From Bacteroidia bacterium (lineage in GTDB: Bacteria > Bacteroidota > Bacteroidia > Cytophagales > Flammeovirgaceae), in assembly GCA_030425505.1 (NCBI GenBank), contig JAUIAB010000011.1, positions 39,736-103,735 of the forward strand: a DNA stretch of 64,000 nt, in the 5' to 3' direction. Of the stretch, positions 46,919 through 55,959 are shown piece by piece. A program made the position numbers and the translations under genes. How positions within the stretch are numbered: the first letter of the stretch is position 1; every line of letters begins with the position of its first letter. The notes below the pieces were generated by a model that was not told the DNA's origin, did no database searches, and worked only from the letters and a program-made list of their open reading frames with translations.

Positions 46919-47984
46919 GTTTTAAGCCTTTAACTCTCCTTATATCCACCTCTTTCATAAGCAGCGTTTTCTTTTGTAGGTGGGACTCAAAATGCTTTGC
47001 GAAGTAGGGGGCTAAAGACACCCCTTTAGAACCTAACCCATTAAAGATGCCAACCTGAGGATATTCTGGGTGCAAACCTATAAAAGGTCGTCTATCATAA
47101 GTAGCAGGACGAATGCCTCCAATATGATTTTTTACTTCATATGGTATCCTAAGCAGCTTATCTAATTTTTGAATCAATTGTAGCTTGCCTTTTTCAGAAG
47201 TTAAATTATTCAAACCTCCTATCTCATAAGTTGCTCCTACAACATAACCTTCCCCACTTAAAGGAAGCAGCCAGCCATTTTTATTTATGATATGTTTTAG
47301 CTCAGCATCTTTTATCTCAATTTTTAAAATTTCCCCTTTTACCAAACTAAACTTTAGCCAATCAAAATATTTGTTTTGGCTATCTGATACTCCAGAGCAA
47401 AAAATTATTTTATGGAAGGCTCTATTTCTCCATTTTACTTTATCACCAATAAATGTAATATCCTCGCTATCAAATCTAGTCTCAATAATAGCTTCTTTTT
47501 GTTTTAGAAAACTCCTGTAACTGTCCAACATTATCTTAACATCCAAATAGCCAGACCTTCTTAGCTCTATTCCTCCAAACTTCCCCTGTATTTCATCTTG
47601 ATACAATCCTCTGGAATAGTTCTTTAACTGATATTTACTCAGTTCTGGGCTACTCTCTTTAGCGAGCCAGTCGTTTTGATGAGCTACACTGTCTATAGGA
47701 TAATAAATGGGTAAGGGGTAAAAAAACTTCTCCCCAAGTTCTTTTTCAAAGCTTTCATAAAAAGAAAAAAGAGAGTCAAACAACTCATCCGCCAACCAGG
47801 TTTTCACTTTATTTCTACCTGTTATCGGGTTAAATAGCCCTGCTGCAACTCTTGAAGCAGAAGTTTCTTTTTTCTCATCCACTACTAAAACACTTGCACC
47901 TTCTTTTAAGAGTGTATATGACAAAACTGTTCCTGCAATACCCTGCCCTACAATCAGATAGTCATATTCTGTTTTCTTCGTCAA
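46908..47984 (-). CDS. FAD-dependent oxidoreductase (DAO family)
   Basis: 358-aa enzyme of the D-amino-acid-oxidase (DAO) fold. The N-terminal FAD site is YDYLIVGQGIAGTVLSYTLL, followed by VVDEKKETSASRVAAGLFNP. The C-terminal FAD contacts are HIGGIRPATYDRRPFIGLHP and IFNGLGSKGVSLAPYFAKHF. A central substrate region (KIIFCSGVSDSQ) is present. Substrate unknown: glycine oxidase/ThiO, MnmC-like or N-methyl amino acid oxidases share this fold. The start overlaps the last bases of the methyltransferase gene upstream (ATGA). The 3' end overlaps the convergent SpoIIE-like gene by 11 bases. Confidence 0.82.
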   Translation of the reverse strand: MTKKTEYDYLIVGQGIAGTVLSYTLLKEGASVLVVDEKKETSASRVAAGLFNPITGRNKVKTWLADELFDSLFSFYESFEKELGEKFFYPLPIYYPIDSVAHQNDWLAKESSPELSKYQLKNYSRGLYQDEIQGKFGGIELRRSGYLDVKIMLDSYRSFLKQKEAIIETRFDSEDITFIGDKVKWRNRAFHKIIFCSGVSDSQNKYFDWLKFSLVKGEILKIEIKDAELKHIINKNGWLLPLSGEGYVVGATYEIGGLNNLTSEKGKLQLIQKLDKLLRIPYEVKNHIGGIRPATYDRRPFIGLHPEYPQVGIFNGLGSKGVSLAPYFAKHFESHLQKKTLLMKEVDIRRVKGLKLIN

Positions 47985-48760
47985 AACTTTAATTTAAAAT
48001 GTTGCTTTGGTTGCTTATTCCTAAAAAAAACTAATCCTAAATGATATAAATCAATAGATAGTTTAACTCTTTCATCATTAATTATTTTATACCATGCTCT
48101 ACTCATCTCTGCTGACCAATAAATATCATCCAGTACAAATACCGTCTCTTTACTACTTTTTGCCAAACATTTCTCAAAATACTGAAGCGTAGGTTTTTCT
48201 TTGTGATTTGCATCAAAATAGACAAAATCCAGAGCTCCTAGCCTTTCAAGTGCTTCTTGCAACGTGTTATCAATATTGCCCTGTATAACCTCAATATCTA
48301 TATCTAACTCACTAAAACCAGATTTAGCTTTTTCTACAAGATTAGGACATCCTTCAAAAGTCAATAGTTTGGCATTTTTATTCCCATACTTTAAATATGC
48401 TGAGTTGACTCCTAGTGAAGTGCCTAGCTCTAGTATTACTTTAGGCTGGAAAAATTGAACCAAGCGAAAAAGAAGCAGCGACTTTTTTCTGCTGCTTGTC
48501 GAGTATTTTGCTATTTCCTTGATACTTTTCTCCCTCTTATTCATTGATCCAGCTCCAAAATCTGTTTTTTTTAGCTTCTTATTATCTTTTAAAAGAGCTT
48601 TTTTGATCTTAAGTATTTTGAATTCTTCTTTAGGCGACTCTTTTCTACTGATTACCTCGGTATAAAGCTTGTAAACAAACGGTGAATGAAGACCGTGCGC
48701 ATTTCCTGCTTTAATAAAGTGTTGGAAATAATGATATATACTGTATATTTTCTGGTTCAA
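47981..48760 (-). CDS. SAM-dependent methyltransferase, O-methyltransferase-like
   Basis: 259-aa class I methyltransferase. Motif I is VILELGTSLGVNSAYLKYG near residues 125-145. The acidic Asp/Glu region is TFEGCPNLVEKA. Motif II/III comprises DFVYFDANHKEKPTLQYFE and VFVLDDIYWSAEMSRAW. The VYFDANH pattern is typical of O-methyltransferases related to catechol or sugar methyltransferases. The N-terminal 100 residues are Lys-rich and helical. The stop overlaps the following FAD oxidoreductase start by four bases (ATGA), so the two are translationally coupled and may act in one pathway. Acceptor unknown. Confidence 0.82.
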   Translation of the reverse strand: MNQKIYSIYHYFQHFIKAGNAHGLHSPFVYKLYTEVISRKESPKEEFKILKIKKALLKDNKKLKKTDFGAGSMNKREKSIKEIAKYSTSSRKKSLLLFRLVQFFQPKVILELGTSLGVNSAYLKYGNKNAKLLTFEGCPNLVEKAKSGFSELDIDIEVIQGNIDNTLQEALERLGALDFVYFDANHKEKPTLQYFEKCLAKSSKETVFVLDDIYWSAEMSRAWYKIINDERVKLSIDLYHLGLVFFRNKQPKQHFKLKF

Positions 48761-48790
48761 CTAAATTACTAGTAATGAAACTACTCAAAG

Positions 48791-49159
48791 TTAACTTACA
48801 AGTTGCTGAATATCATATCCCATTTCACTAAGTAACTCCAAACCATCAATTGAACTTTTCTTACTTTCAGTTTTTTCGGGAAGGAAAACTAATATATCTC
48901 TTATAAGCTTTGGATGATTAATATTTTCTATCCTCTCTTTTTTGCCTTTTCTTAATTTAACTCCCTGAATGATAGGGTTTCCTGATGGATAGGCTGCTTT
49001 AGTACGAAACTCGATGCAGATAGGATTTTTCTTAGATCCACTATGATATATAGTAAGTTTAGTATTCCAACAAATATTGTCACCTTTAGTATGAAGAGAC
49101 TTTACTGTATATAGAAGTTTTTGAGTGCCTATTTCTATTTTACGCAGCTTTTGTTTCAT
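48791..49159 (-). CDS. Hypothetical protein, 122 aa
   Basis: Cytosolic, basic protein (starts MKQKLRKIEIGTQKLLYTVK) without signal or membrane segments. Strand-like text (KLTIYHSGSKKNPICIEFRT) is followed by a helix-rich C-terminus (GLELLSEMGYDIQQLVS). I do not recognise a family. It sits 30 bases before the methyltransferase gene and 20 bases after the BatE-like gene, all on the minus strand with short gaps, so one operon of four genes (49905 to 46908) is likely. Confidence 0.6.
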   Translation of the reverse strand: MKQKLRKIEIGTQKLLYTVKSLHTKGDNICWNTKLTIYHSGSKKNPICIEFRTKAAYPSGNPIIQGVKLRKGKKERIENINHPKLIRDILVFLPEKTESKKSSIDGLELLSEMGYDIQQLVS

Positions 49160-49179
49160 GCTTAAAACTGTACAGAAAC

Positions 49180-49905
49180 TTAAATCAACTTAATATTTGA
49201 CTCTCTTATGAATACATCTTGTCCCTGCCACCTCACTTTATACCATATATCCACTTTACCAGTTACTTCCACTCTATGACCTTCTTTTACAGCACTTACC
49301 TGAGGTGCACCAGGAGAGGGCGACTTCATCAAATTAACATTATTTTTTATAATTATCCCTTCCCTGAAATCTACTGGAGGATTTATAAATAAGAGCAAGA
49401 AGATAATTGCTACAGGCACTAGAGAAAAAGAAAGTTTCGTTCTTTTCCCTTTCTTGAGTTGGAGAGTTATAATAGCTGAAATTAGCACAAATAGCAATAA
49501 CATAGATAATAATATGTAGCTATAGCTTTTTCTATAAAAGCTCACAAGAATATCTCTATCCGATACTTTATAACCATCTAAGCTTTGAGTAGATGCCAAC
49601 TCTTCTAGTTTAAGATTGATCAAATCTGTATTCCCTTCCTTTTTTTGGAATTGACTTAGTGCGTATAATGCTTCTGGATAATTTTCTAAAGCCTCTTCAA
49701 TATAGGCAACTTTCAAAAGCATTGCCGTAGAACTAACTCCAAATGAATCCATCAAAACCTTATACTTAGAAAGTGCTTCGGTATACTTCTGCTTTGCAAA
49801 TAAGCTATCTGCCTGCTTCAAAAGATGACTTTCCTGACGTCCATTTGAATACGCTGCTGCTGCTGAAATAATAAATAAAATTAAAATGAGATTTTTTACG
49901 CTCAT
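49180..49905 (-). CDS. BatE-like TPR and SH3-domain membrane protein
   Basis: 241-aa protein. The signal peptide (1-20) is followed by two or three TPR helices at about 28-110 (DSLFAKQKYTEALSKYKVLM, YPEALYALSQFQKKEGN). Two membrane helices follow at about 128-175 (LLSMLLLFVLISAIITLQL and FSLVPVAIIFLLLFI). The C-terminal SH3b-like domain at 185-241 contains NNVNLMKSPSPGAPQVSAVK and EVTGKVDIWYKVRWQGQDVF. This architecture is that of BatE, known from aerotolerance clusters of Bacteroidota, but BatA-D are not adjacent. It probably lies in the inner membrane with the SH3 part facing the periplasm. It is the first gene of the 49905-to-46908 minus-strand run. Confidence 0.75.
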   Translation of the reverse strand: MSVKNLILILFIISAAAAYSNGRQESHLLKQADSLFAKQKYTEALSKYKVLMDSFGVSSTAMLLKVAYIEEALENYPEALYALSQFQKKEGNTDLINLKLEELASTQSLDGYKVSDRDILVSFYRKSYSYILLSMLLLFVLISAIITLQLKKGKRTKLSFSLVPVAIIFLLLFINPPVDFREGIIIKNNVNLMKSPSPGAPQVSAVKEGHRVEVTGKVDIWYKVRWQGQDVFIRESNIKLI

Positions 49906-49908
49906 AGT

Positions 49909-49939
49909 TTTGCTTTAAACTTCTTTTGACTTAGTTTTG
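49909..49939 (+). promoter_or_regulatory. Promoter of the tRNA-Lys/tRNA-Leu pair
   Basis: TTTG at 49909-49912, a 19-base spacer and TAGTTTTG at 49932-49939 match the Bacteroidota consensus. Predicted initiation is about 35 bases before tRNA-Lys. The box overlaps the start region of the divergent BatE-like gene. Confidence 0.55.
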
Positions 49940-49979
49940 TAACCGCAAATTTAGCCAGCAAGTTCTAAAATTTGTAATT

Positions 49980-50052
49980 GATCTCGTAGCTCAGCTGGTA
50001 GAGCATCTCCCTTTTAAGGAGAGGGTCCTGGGTTCGAGCCCCAGCGGGATCA
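49980..50052 (+). tRNA. tRNA-Lys (TTT)
   Basis: 73-base cloverleaf. The acceptor GATCTCG pairs with CGGGATC, the D arm contains GTAGCTCAGCTGGTAGAGC, the anticodon loop CTTTTAA gives TTT, the T arm is CTGGGTTCGAGCCCCAG, and the discriminator is A. CCA is not encoded as a full end. Confidence 0.97.
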
Positions 50053-50069
50053 CCTCCCTTTTTTTTACT

Positions 50070-50153
50070 GCTCACGTGGTGAAATTGGTAGACACGCCAT
50101 CTTGAGGGGGTGGTGGGAGCAATCCCGTGGAAGTTCGAATCTTCTCGTGAGCA
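50070..50153 (+). tRNA. tRNA-Leu (GAG)
   Basis: 84-base class II tRNA with a long variable arm. The acceptor GCTCACG pairs with CGTGAGC, the anticodon stem-loop CCATC-TTGAGGG-GGTGG gives GAG, the variable arm is GGAGCAATCCC-like, the T arm contains GAAGTTCGAATCTTC, and the discriminator is A. It lies 17 bases after tRNA-Lys, so the two are co-transcribed. Confidence 0.95.
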
Positions 50154-50177
50154 CCCCATAGACCTAAGCAATCTTTC

Positions 50178-50948
50178 TTATTTCCTAGCTATACAAAACA
50201 AATCAAAGCAACCTTCTGGATTGTCGCTCAGCACATAATCTTCTAACGATACATTAGAAACCAAACTCTTATTTTGCTTCATCAGTCTCTTTCTGTTGAC
50301 CCTATTTAAAATTTCATATGGAATTCTAATAAGAAAGCGAGGCAAATTATATTGAAGATTAAAAATATCGTACTTAGTTATTTTTTTTACAGAAACCTTA
50401 TTTTCTTCATAGTATTCCATCACTTTTTCATTTCCTGTAATTCCTTTTACTTCCACTTCCCCGAAAAACTCACTCATCAGCTTTTGCAATTGCTGAGCGG
50501 TATACTCTCTTACGTGCCATGGATTTCTGGTCAACGTCATTTTAATGTTTGGAGTGGTGAGTATAACTTTTCCCGATGGCTTTAAGACACGCCTAATTTC
50601 TTTTAAGAACAAACTGTCGTTTTTGATATGTTCGATAACCTGAAAAGTTACCACATAATCAAATGAATCATCTTCTAAATCCTTTATCGGGGGTATATTA
50701 GAACACACAAAGTTCTGGTCAGGATATTTTTCACTGAGCTTTTTTATTAGAACTTCATTTTTATCAATACCAGTATAACTATCTGATGAAGAAACCATTA
50801 GCTCAGTTCCCCTACCCGCTCCACAGCCTATTTCCAATACGTTACCATTAATTATTTCTGCAGCTTTAATGTACGCATAGTATAGCCGTTGGTGAATCAC
50901 ATTATCACTTTCCTCTTCATGAGATGTTATTTCAGTAGTACTTATCAT
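50178..50948 (-). CDS. SAM-dependent methyltransferase
   Basis: 256-aa class I methyltransferase of the Methyltransf_11/25 type. Motif I is NVLEIGCGAGRGTELMVSSS near residues 34-50. The acidic turn is YTGIDKNEV. Motif II/III contains YVVTFQVIEHIKNDSLFLKE and KPSGKVILTTPN, typical of small-molecule or lipid methyltransferases. No membrane segment is seen. The start overlaps the DUF4292 gene stop by four bases (ATGA), so the two are co-translated. The acceptor is unknown; coupling with an outer-membrane lipoprotein suggests an envelope role, which is inference. Confidence 0.83.
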   Translation of the reverse strand: MISTTEITSHEEESDNVIHQRLYYAYIKAAEIINGNVLEIGCGAGRGTELMVSSSDSYTGIDKNEVLIKKLSEKYPDQNFVCSNIPPIKDLEDDSFDYVVTFQVIEHIKNDSLFLKEIRRVLKPSGKVILTTPNIKMTLTRNPWHVREYTAQQLQKLMSEFFGEVEVKGITGNEKVMEYYEENKVSVKKITKYDIFNLQYNLPRFLIRIPYEILNRVNRKRLMKQNKSLVSNVSLEDYVLSDNPEGCFDLFCIARK

Positions 50949-51694
50949 TTAAATAACTGTTCTATTCCTATTTCTTCATACTTCGATGACACCTTGTAAG
51001 GGAAACTAAAACCCTTATTCTCTAATGTAATCTGAGCAGCACTGTAATCAATATACAAAGCTGCACCATCCTTCAAAGATATAGACGAAATCACCTTATT
51101 CGGACAAAACTGATCTAAACTCTCCTCATATTCTTTATATAGAAGATAAAAGAGCTCTCTCTCAAACTTATTTATCTTAAGCTCTCTGATATACTGCTTA
51201 GTAGAGTCCGTTCTTAGCTTAATAGTATTTTCCATGAAGCTCCCTGTAAAAGCATTAGAGTACTTCGGGAAGTCTTTATCCTTTTTAAACTTTATTTTCT
51301 TATGGAATAATGCACTTGTCTTCCCGAGAAAAAAACCTACCAAAAAATCAAAATCAAACGGAATTCCTGTTATCCTACTTATTTCTTCCCATGAAGATCG
51401 AACATGATTTTTCTCAAGCCTATTGAGCAGGAAAAGAGAGTCTTTTTTTGCTACAAGTCGCATAGCTTCAATCCCTGGACCTCCCTTCACAGACAGCCAA
51501 AGAATACTATCTTCCTTAAGCTTAATATTCAAACTACCTTTATTCTCTTTTCCCTCCTTCTTCAAAAGGACAGACCCTCTAATAGAAGTTGTCTCTCTAC
51601 CATCAGTTTGTTTCGCTCTGTAAAACTTTCTATTGCATGATGAGCCTAGAATTACAGTTAATAATGCTAATGTAAATAGTTTTGTCACAGTCAT
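50945..51694 (-). CDS. DUF4292 outer-membrane lipoprotein
   Basis: 249-aa predicted lipoprotein. The signal ends TLALLTVILGSSC with the lipid-modified Cys at about residue 20. The mature protein begins with GSVLLKKEGKENKGSLNIKL and ILWLSVKGGPGIEAMRLVAK, and ends with GAALYIDYSAAQITLENKGF and FPYKVSSKYEEIGIEQLF. The layout matches DUF4292, a LolA/LppX-like beta half-barrel found in Bacteroidota. It probably carries or handles lipid or lipoprotein at the outer membrane (family knowledge, not proven). It is co-transcribed with the downstream methyltransferase (4-base overlap). Confidence 0.75.
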   Translation of the reverse strand: MTVTKLFTLALLTVILGSSCNRKFYRAKQTDGRETTSIRGSVLLKKEGKENKGSLNIKLKEDSILWLSVKGGPGIEAMRLVAKKDSLFLLNRLEKNHVRSSWEEISRITGIPFDFDFLVGFFLGKTSALFHKKIKFKKDKDFPKYSNAFTGSFMENTIKLRTDSTKQYIRELKINKFERELFYLLYKEYEESLDQFCPNKVISSISLKDGAALYIDYSAAQITLENKGFSFPYKVSSKYEEIGIEQLFK

Positions 51695-52042
51695 TTTTTA
51701 AAAAACCTTCTCTTGGTTTTATTTTTCTAATTAAGCTCTACTAAATATTATTCAAAAGTAAATAAAATAGAACAGCCTCCTCAAAACTTGGTACAGTGAC
51801 TGCAGTCAAAGAACCAACCTGCCCCGTTATACTATGCTCCATATTTTAGTCAGTAAAATCCTATTGTACTACTTGATCTAAAACTATTTTTCTTCTATAC
51901 TTTATTTTAGAATAATATCAAATTATCACATTAACTTGATATTAAAAGCTGTTAAAAAATGCTCCTTCCAATATTATTTTTCTCTTAGAGGATAATTATA
52001 ATTATTTTCGCCCAGCGCTAATACAGCAAGCAAGTTTTTCTG
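51695..52042. other. Divergent intergenic region, no gene
   Basis: A 348-base A+T-rich spacer between the DUF4292 gene and uppS. A 12-bp palindrome TGACTGCAGTCA lies at 51797-51808. No coding frame or RNA gene is seen. Confidence 0.55.
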
Positions 52043-52786
52043 ATGAAAGATTTATTGGACAGTACAAATATTCCTCAGCATGTAGCTATTATAATGGATG
52101 GTAATGGTAGATGGGCCAAGAAAAAAGGTGCATTGAGGATATTTGGGCATAACCAGGCTGTAAAGTCCGTAAAAGAAGCTACAGAAGCAGCCTCTGAAAT
52201 AGGAATAAAGTATTTAACATTATATGCGTTTTCAACAGAAAACTGGAACAGACCAGCTGCAGAAGTAAATGCGCTGATGAAGCTGCTGGTAGATACCATC
52301 AAAGCAGAAACACCTCGGCTAGCAGGCAATAATATTAAGCTTACTGCTATTGGCAATTTGAATCACCTTCCTGAAAAGTGCCAAGAGTACTTAAAGGAAG
52401 GGATTGAAGCAACAAAAAATAATACAGGCTTAAACCTTATCTTAGCCTTGAGTTACAGTGGCAAGTGGGAAATATTGGATGCGATTAACTCTATTCTTAA
52501 GGATTTCAAAGAAAACAAACTCCCAAAAGAAGAAATTGATGAGAACTTATTTAGAAAATATCTAAAAACATCTAATATACCTGACCCTGAATTATTGATT
52601 AGAACAAGTGGCGAAATAAGAATAAGTAACTTTTTGCTATGGCAGGCAGCCTATTCAGAATTATATTTCACCAACGTTCTCTGGCCAGACTTTAGGAAAG
52701 ATCATTTTTTTGAAGCAATTATTTCATATCAAAAGAGAGAAAGAAGATTTGGTAAGATCAGCGAGCAAATTCGAAATGTTAGTTAA
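52043..52786 (+). CDS. uppS: Isoprenyl transferase (undecaprenyl diphosphate synthase)
   Basis: Cis-prenyltransferase that makes undecaprenyl diphosphate, the lipid carrier for peptidoglycan and other cell-wall polymers. 247 aa, normal length. Conserved regions are VAIIMDGNGRWAKKKGALRI with the catalytic Asp, LTLYAFSTENWNRP, LNLILALSYSGKWEI, and the C-terminal DPELLIRTSGEIRISNFLLW with YSELYFTNVLWPDF. The bamA start codon lies inside the end of this gene (11-base overlap), so the two are translationally coupled, as often seen in Bacteroidota. Its allylic substrate pool depends on Idi (6.6 kb). Confidence 0.97.
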   Translation: MKDLLDSTNIPQHVAIIMDGNGRWAKKKGALRIFGHNQAVKSVKEATEAASEIGIKYLTLYAFSTENWNRPAAEVNALMKLLVDTIKAETPRLAGNNIKLTAIGNLNHLPEKCQEYLKEGIEATKNNTGLNLILALSYSGKWEILDAINSILKDFKENKLPKEEIDENLFRKYLKTSNIPDPELLIRTSGEIRISNFLLWQAAYSELYFTNVLWPDFRKDHFFEAIISYQKRERRFGKISEQIRNVS

Positions 52787-55268
52787 AAACTTTATCAAAA
52801 TAAGCGGGTTTCACGTACTGCTAATTGCAAGCATTCTATTTTCTGTAAAAGCTAAAGCACAGGAACGAAAAATAGATTATAGTGACCCTAAATCCTATAC
52901 ACTGGCAGGTGTTAATGTAGAAGGCGCAAACTTTAATGATAAAAATGCATTAATTTCTATTTCTGGACTAAAAGTGGGACAGAAAATAAAAATTCCTGGA
53001 GATGATATAAGTACAGCAATTAGAAAATTGTGGAAACTAGGAATTGTTGGAGATGTACGAATAAAAGTTGCTGATATCGTAGAAGAGGAGATCTATCTTA
53101 CTATAGAGTTAAAAGAACGACCAAGGCTATCCAGGTACTACATTGAGGGTGTTCCTAAGGGGCAACATTCTACCTTAAAAGAAAAAATAAAGCTAATTAA
53201 AGGTCGAATTTTGACAGATGCTATTATTAAAAATGCCAAAAACATAATAGCAAAGCACTATGCAGAAAAAGGCTTTAAAAACACTACTGTAAAGCCAATT
53301 ATAAAGAAAGACTCTATACTTTCTAACAGCGTTATTCTCACCTTGATGGTCGACAAAAAGGAAAAGGTAAAAATAGAAGAGATAGACTTTAGCGGTGTTA
53401 GTAAGCTGAGTGAAAAGAAAGTAAAACGAAAAATGAAAAAAACGAAGGAAAAGAATTTTTTCAGAATATTTACTCCTTCAAAATTTGTCAAAAAAGAATA
53501 TGAAAATGACAAAAAAAATGTTGTCGACTACTATAACAAAGAAGGTTTTAGAGATGCTAAAATAGAAAGAGATAGTGTCTACGATATTAGTGATGACCTG
53601 ATAAAAATTGAAATAGATATTGAAGAGGGGAAGAAGTACTATTACAGAGATATAAGTTGGGAAGGCAACTACAAATACGACAGTGAAACACTCGCCAAAG
53701 TTTTAGGAATACAAAAAGGAGATATATTTAACCCTGAAGAACTAAATAAAAGATTGAATTTCAATCCTACAGGGACAGATATTAGTTCTTTATACATGGA
53801 CGATGGATACCTGTTCTTTAGTGTTGAACCTATCGAGTTAAGGGTAGAAGAGGACTCCATTGACATACAAATGAGGATCTATGAGGGAGACCAGGCAACT
53901 ATCAACAAAATAATCGTTAATGGCAATACAAAAACCAGTGACCACGTAATTTATAGAGAGCTAAGAACAGTACCAGGAGAAAAATTTAGCCGATCTGATC
54001 TTATACGAACACAAAGAGAACTTGCTGCTTTACAGTACTTTGATCCAGAGCAGATTGGGATTAACCCTAAACCCAATATGAGCGATGGTACAGTGGATAT
54101 AGAATACGACCTGGTAGAAAAAGCGAGTGACCAAATAGAACTTTCTGGTGGCTGGGGTGGAGGCTTTGGTTTTATTGGGACTCTTGGGGTAGTATTTAAT
54201 AACTTTTCCTTAAGAAACGTATTCAATCTAGAGTCCTACAGGCCTCTTCCTGCTGGAGATGGCCAAAGATTGCAACTGAGAATGCAGGCAAATGGTAGAC
54301 TTTTCCAAAACTATTCTATTTCATTCACAGAACCCTGGCTGGGAGGAAAAAAGCCTAACTCCTTTACATTTAGCACGAACTACTCTATTAATAGATTTCA
54401 AAGAAGCGATGCACTTATAAAAATGAGAGGAGCATCGGTTATGCTTGGCAGAAGGTTAAGGTGGCCAGATGACTTTTTTGTAATGACCAATTCTTTAAGC
54501 TTCAATTATTATACAATTAACGAATATAATATTTATCAAGACTTTAATAATGGAGACTCTTATTCTTTGACTTTCAATACCACATTCTCCAGAAATAGTA
54601 TAGATAACCCTACTTTTCCTAGGACAGGTTCTAATCTTTCTTTGAGTGTTAACCTAACTCCTCCATATTCTACTTTTGACAATAGAGATTATAATACTTT
54701 ATCAACAGCCGAAAAATTTAAGTGGGTAGAGTACCACAAATGGATGTTTGATAACTCCTGGTTTATTCCTCTAGCAAATAAGCTTGTATTAAATTCAAGA
54801 GTTCACTTTGGCTTCTTGGGAGCATACAATAATGAAAAAGGGACAGGTCCTTTTGAACGATTTGTTTTAGGAGGAGATGGACTTGCTCAAAACAATAGAA
54901 TTATTATTGGCACCGACATAATAGGTTTGAGAGGTTATCAAAATCAGACCATCACCCCTGGAAGAACATCTGATGGCGGAGTAACCTTTGCAAAATACGT
55001 AACAGAGCTTAGGTATGCTATTTCCCTAAACCCTTCTGCTACCATTTATGTATTAGGGTTTATGGAAGGAGGTAATAACTGGGGTTCTTTAGATGAGTTT
55101 GACCCATTCAATGTTTACCGATCTGCTGGGGTTGGAGCAAGAATATTTATGCCTGCTTTTGGTCTGTTGGGTATTGATTGTGCCTGGGGATTCGACGATG
55201 TACCAGGAAGACCAGATGCAAACGGGCAACAGTTTCACTTTACCATTGGAACTCAACCTTTCCGGTAG
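52776..55268 (+). CDS. bamA: Outer membrane protein assembly factor BamA
   Basis: Essential Omp85 insertase for beta-barrel proteins. I place the start at ATG 52776, giving 830 aa with a proper signal peptide (GFHVLLIASILFSVKAKAQ); a longer frame opens at 52710 but would put 22 charged residues before the signal. Residues about 40-440 are POTRA repeats (VNVEGANFNDKNALISISGL, IDFSGVSKLSEKKVKRKM, IIVNGNTKTSDHVIYREL). The C-terminal barrel has WGGGFGFIGTLGVVFNNFSL, SFTEPWLGGKKPNSFTFS and the RGY-type VLGGDGLAQNNRIIIGTD region. The frame ends in the aromatic FHFTIGTQPFR. An ompH/skp gene, often the next gene, is absent; a small two-CxxC protein follows instead. Confidence 0.95.
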   Translation: MLVKNFIKISGFHVLLIASILFSVKAKAQERKIDYSDPKSYTLAGVNVEGANFNDKNALISISGLKVGQKIKIPGDDISTAIRKLWKLGIVGDVRIKVADIVEEEIYLTIELKERPRLSRYYIEGVPKGQHSTLKEKIKLIKGRILTDAIIKNAKNIIAKHYAEKGFKNTTVKPIIKKDSILSNSVILTLMVDKKEKVKIEEIDFSGVSKLSEKKVKRKMKKTKEKNFFRIFTPSKFVKKEYENDKKNVVDYYNKEGFRDAKIERDSVYDISDDLIKIEIDIEEGKKYYYRDISWEGNYKYDSETLAKVLGIQKGDIFNPEELNKRLNFNPTGTDISSLYMDDGYLFFSVEPIELRVEEDSIDIQMRIYEGDQATINKIIVNGNTKTSDHVIYRELRTVPGEKFSRSDLIRTQRELAALQYFDPEQIGINPKPNMSDGTVDIEYDLVEKASDQIELSGGWGGGFGFIGTLGVVFNNFSLRNVFNLESYRPLPAGDGQRLQLRMQANGRLFQNYSISFTEPWLGGKKPNSFTFSTNYSINRFQRSDALIKMRGASVMLGRRLRWPDDFFVMTNSLSFNYYTINEYNIYQDFNNGDSYSLTFNTTFSRNSIDNPTFPRTGSNLSLSVNLTPPYSTFDNRDYNTLSTAEKFKWVEYHKWMFDNSWFIPLANKLVLNSRVHFGFLGAYNNEKGTGPFERFVLGGDGLAQNNRIIIGTDIIGLRGYQNQTITPGRTSDGGVTFAKYVTELRYAISLNPSATIYVLGFMEGGNNWGSLDEFDPFNVYRSAGVGARIFMPAFGLLGIDCAWGFDDVPGRPDANGQQFHFTIGTQPFR

Positions 55269-55297
55269 GCATTTTAATAAAGTAAAACCCAAAGAGA

Positions 55298-55852
55298 GTG
55301 AACTTTAAAAAAGTCGATATCCCTTCAATATTTTACGATACTGTTGAGGAAAAACCAATAGAAAAATGCCAGCTTTGTGAAGCATTTCTTCTAAGTGACC
55401 ACTATTATTTTATAGAAAAAGCCTTCAGAAAAACAGAAGTAATTTATGAATTCGCTTTATGCTATCACTGCATAAACAAAATGAAGAAAAAAATATCTAA
55501 AGAGTCTTTGAAGAAAATGGAAAACTATATGAAAACTCAGGAAGGCTTTTTAGAAAGAGAAAAAGAGCTGAATTCAAACGATTATAATGACCAAGACTGG
55601 CTAGGGAGATGTGCAATAACCCAAAAAGATAAGTCAGAGTTGGAGGAACATGTAATCGTAGGTATGTTTGAGGGTAACCAAATGTTGGCAAGCATTTTTC
55701 CCTATGCCATTAGTACTAATGCTTTGGAAAATCTTCAGAGTCAGCTTTCTGAAAAGACCAAAGAGGAAATGGGCAACTTCAAAAATGATTTAATAAAGCC
55801 CTCCCCAGAATTAGAAGATATTTTCACGAAACCCTCCCCTATTTTTGTTTAG
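55298..55852 (+). CDS. Hypothetical protein with two CxxC motifs
   Basis: 184-aa cytosolic protein starting at GTG 55298. Two CxxC pairs (KCQLCEAF near residue 24 and LCYHCINK near 55) could bind one zinc ion. A charged, coiled-coil-like helix follows (KKMKKKISKESLKKMENYMK is within it), then a soluble C-terminus ending KPSPIFV. I do not recognise a family. It follows bamA after 29 bases in the same direction and precedes the TPR-SpoIIE gene by 107 bases. A role in regulation or redox sensing is possible but unsupported. Confidence 0.6.
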   Translation: MNFKKVDIPSIFYDTVEEKPIEKCQLCEAFLLSDHYYFIEKAFRKTEVIYEFALCYHCINKMKKKISKESLKKMENYMKTQEGFLEREKELNSNDYNDQDWLGRCAITQKDKSELEEHVIVGMFEGNQMLASIFPYAISTNALENLQSQLSEKTKEEMGNFKNDLIKPSPELEDIFTKPSPIFV

Positions 55853-55959
55853 GTTTTCTCAAGCCTATTTCCTGTATTAGATCCCTCTGATCTACAAGGA
55901 TTTAAGTCTTTGAACTAATCAGCTTATTTTGTAAATTTATAGGTATAATTCTATAGATT

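Noticed and set aside
49965..50171. Minus-strand open frame of 68 codons
   Set aside because: It runs through tRNA-Lys and tRNA-Leu on the opposite strand; such frames are a well-known false gene.
52710..55268. Longer bamA start at 52710
   Set aside because: It would place 22 charged residues before the signal peptide; the ATG at 52776 gives a normal signal peptide and a usual overlap with uppS.
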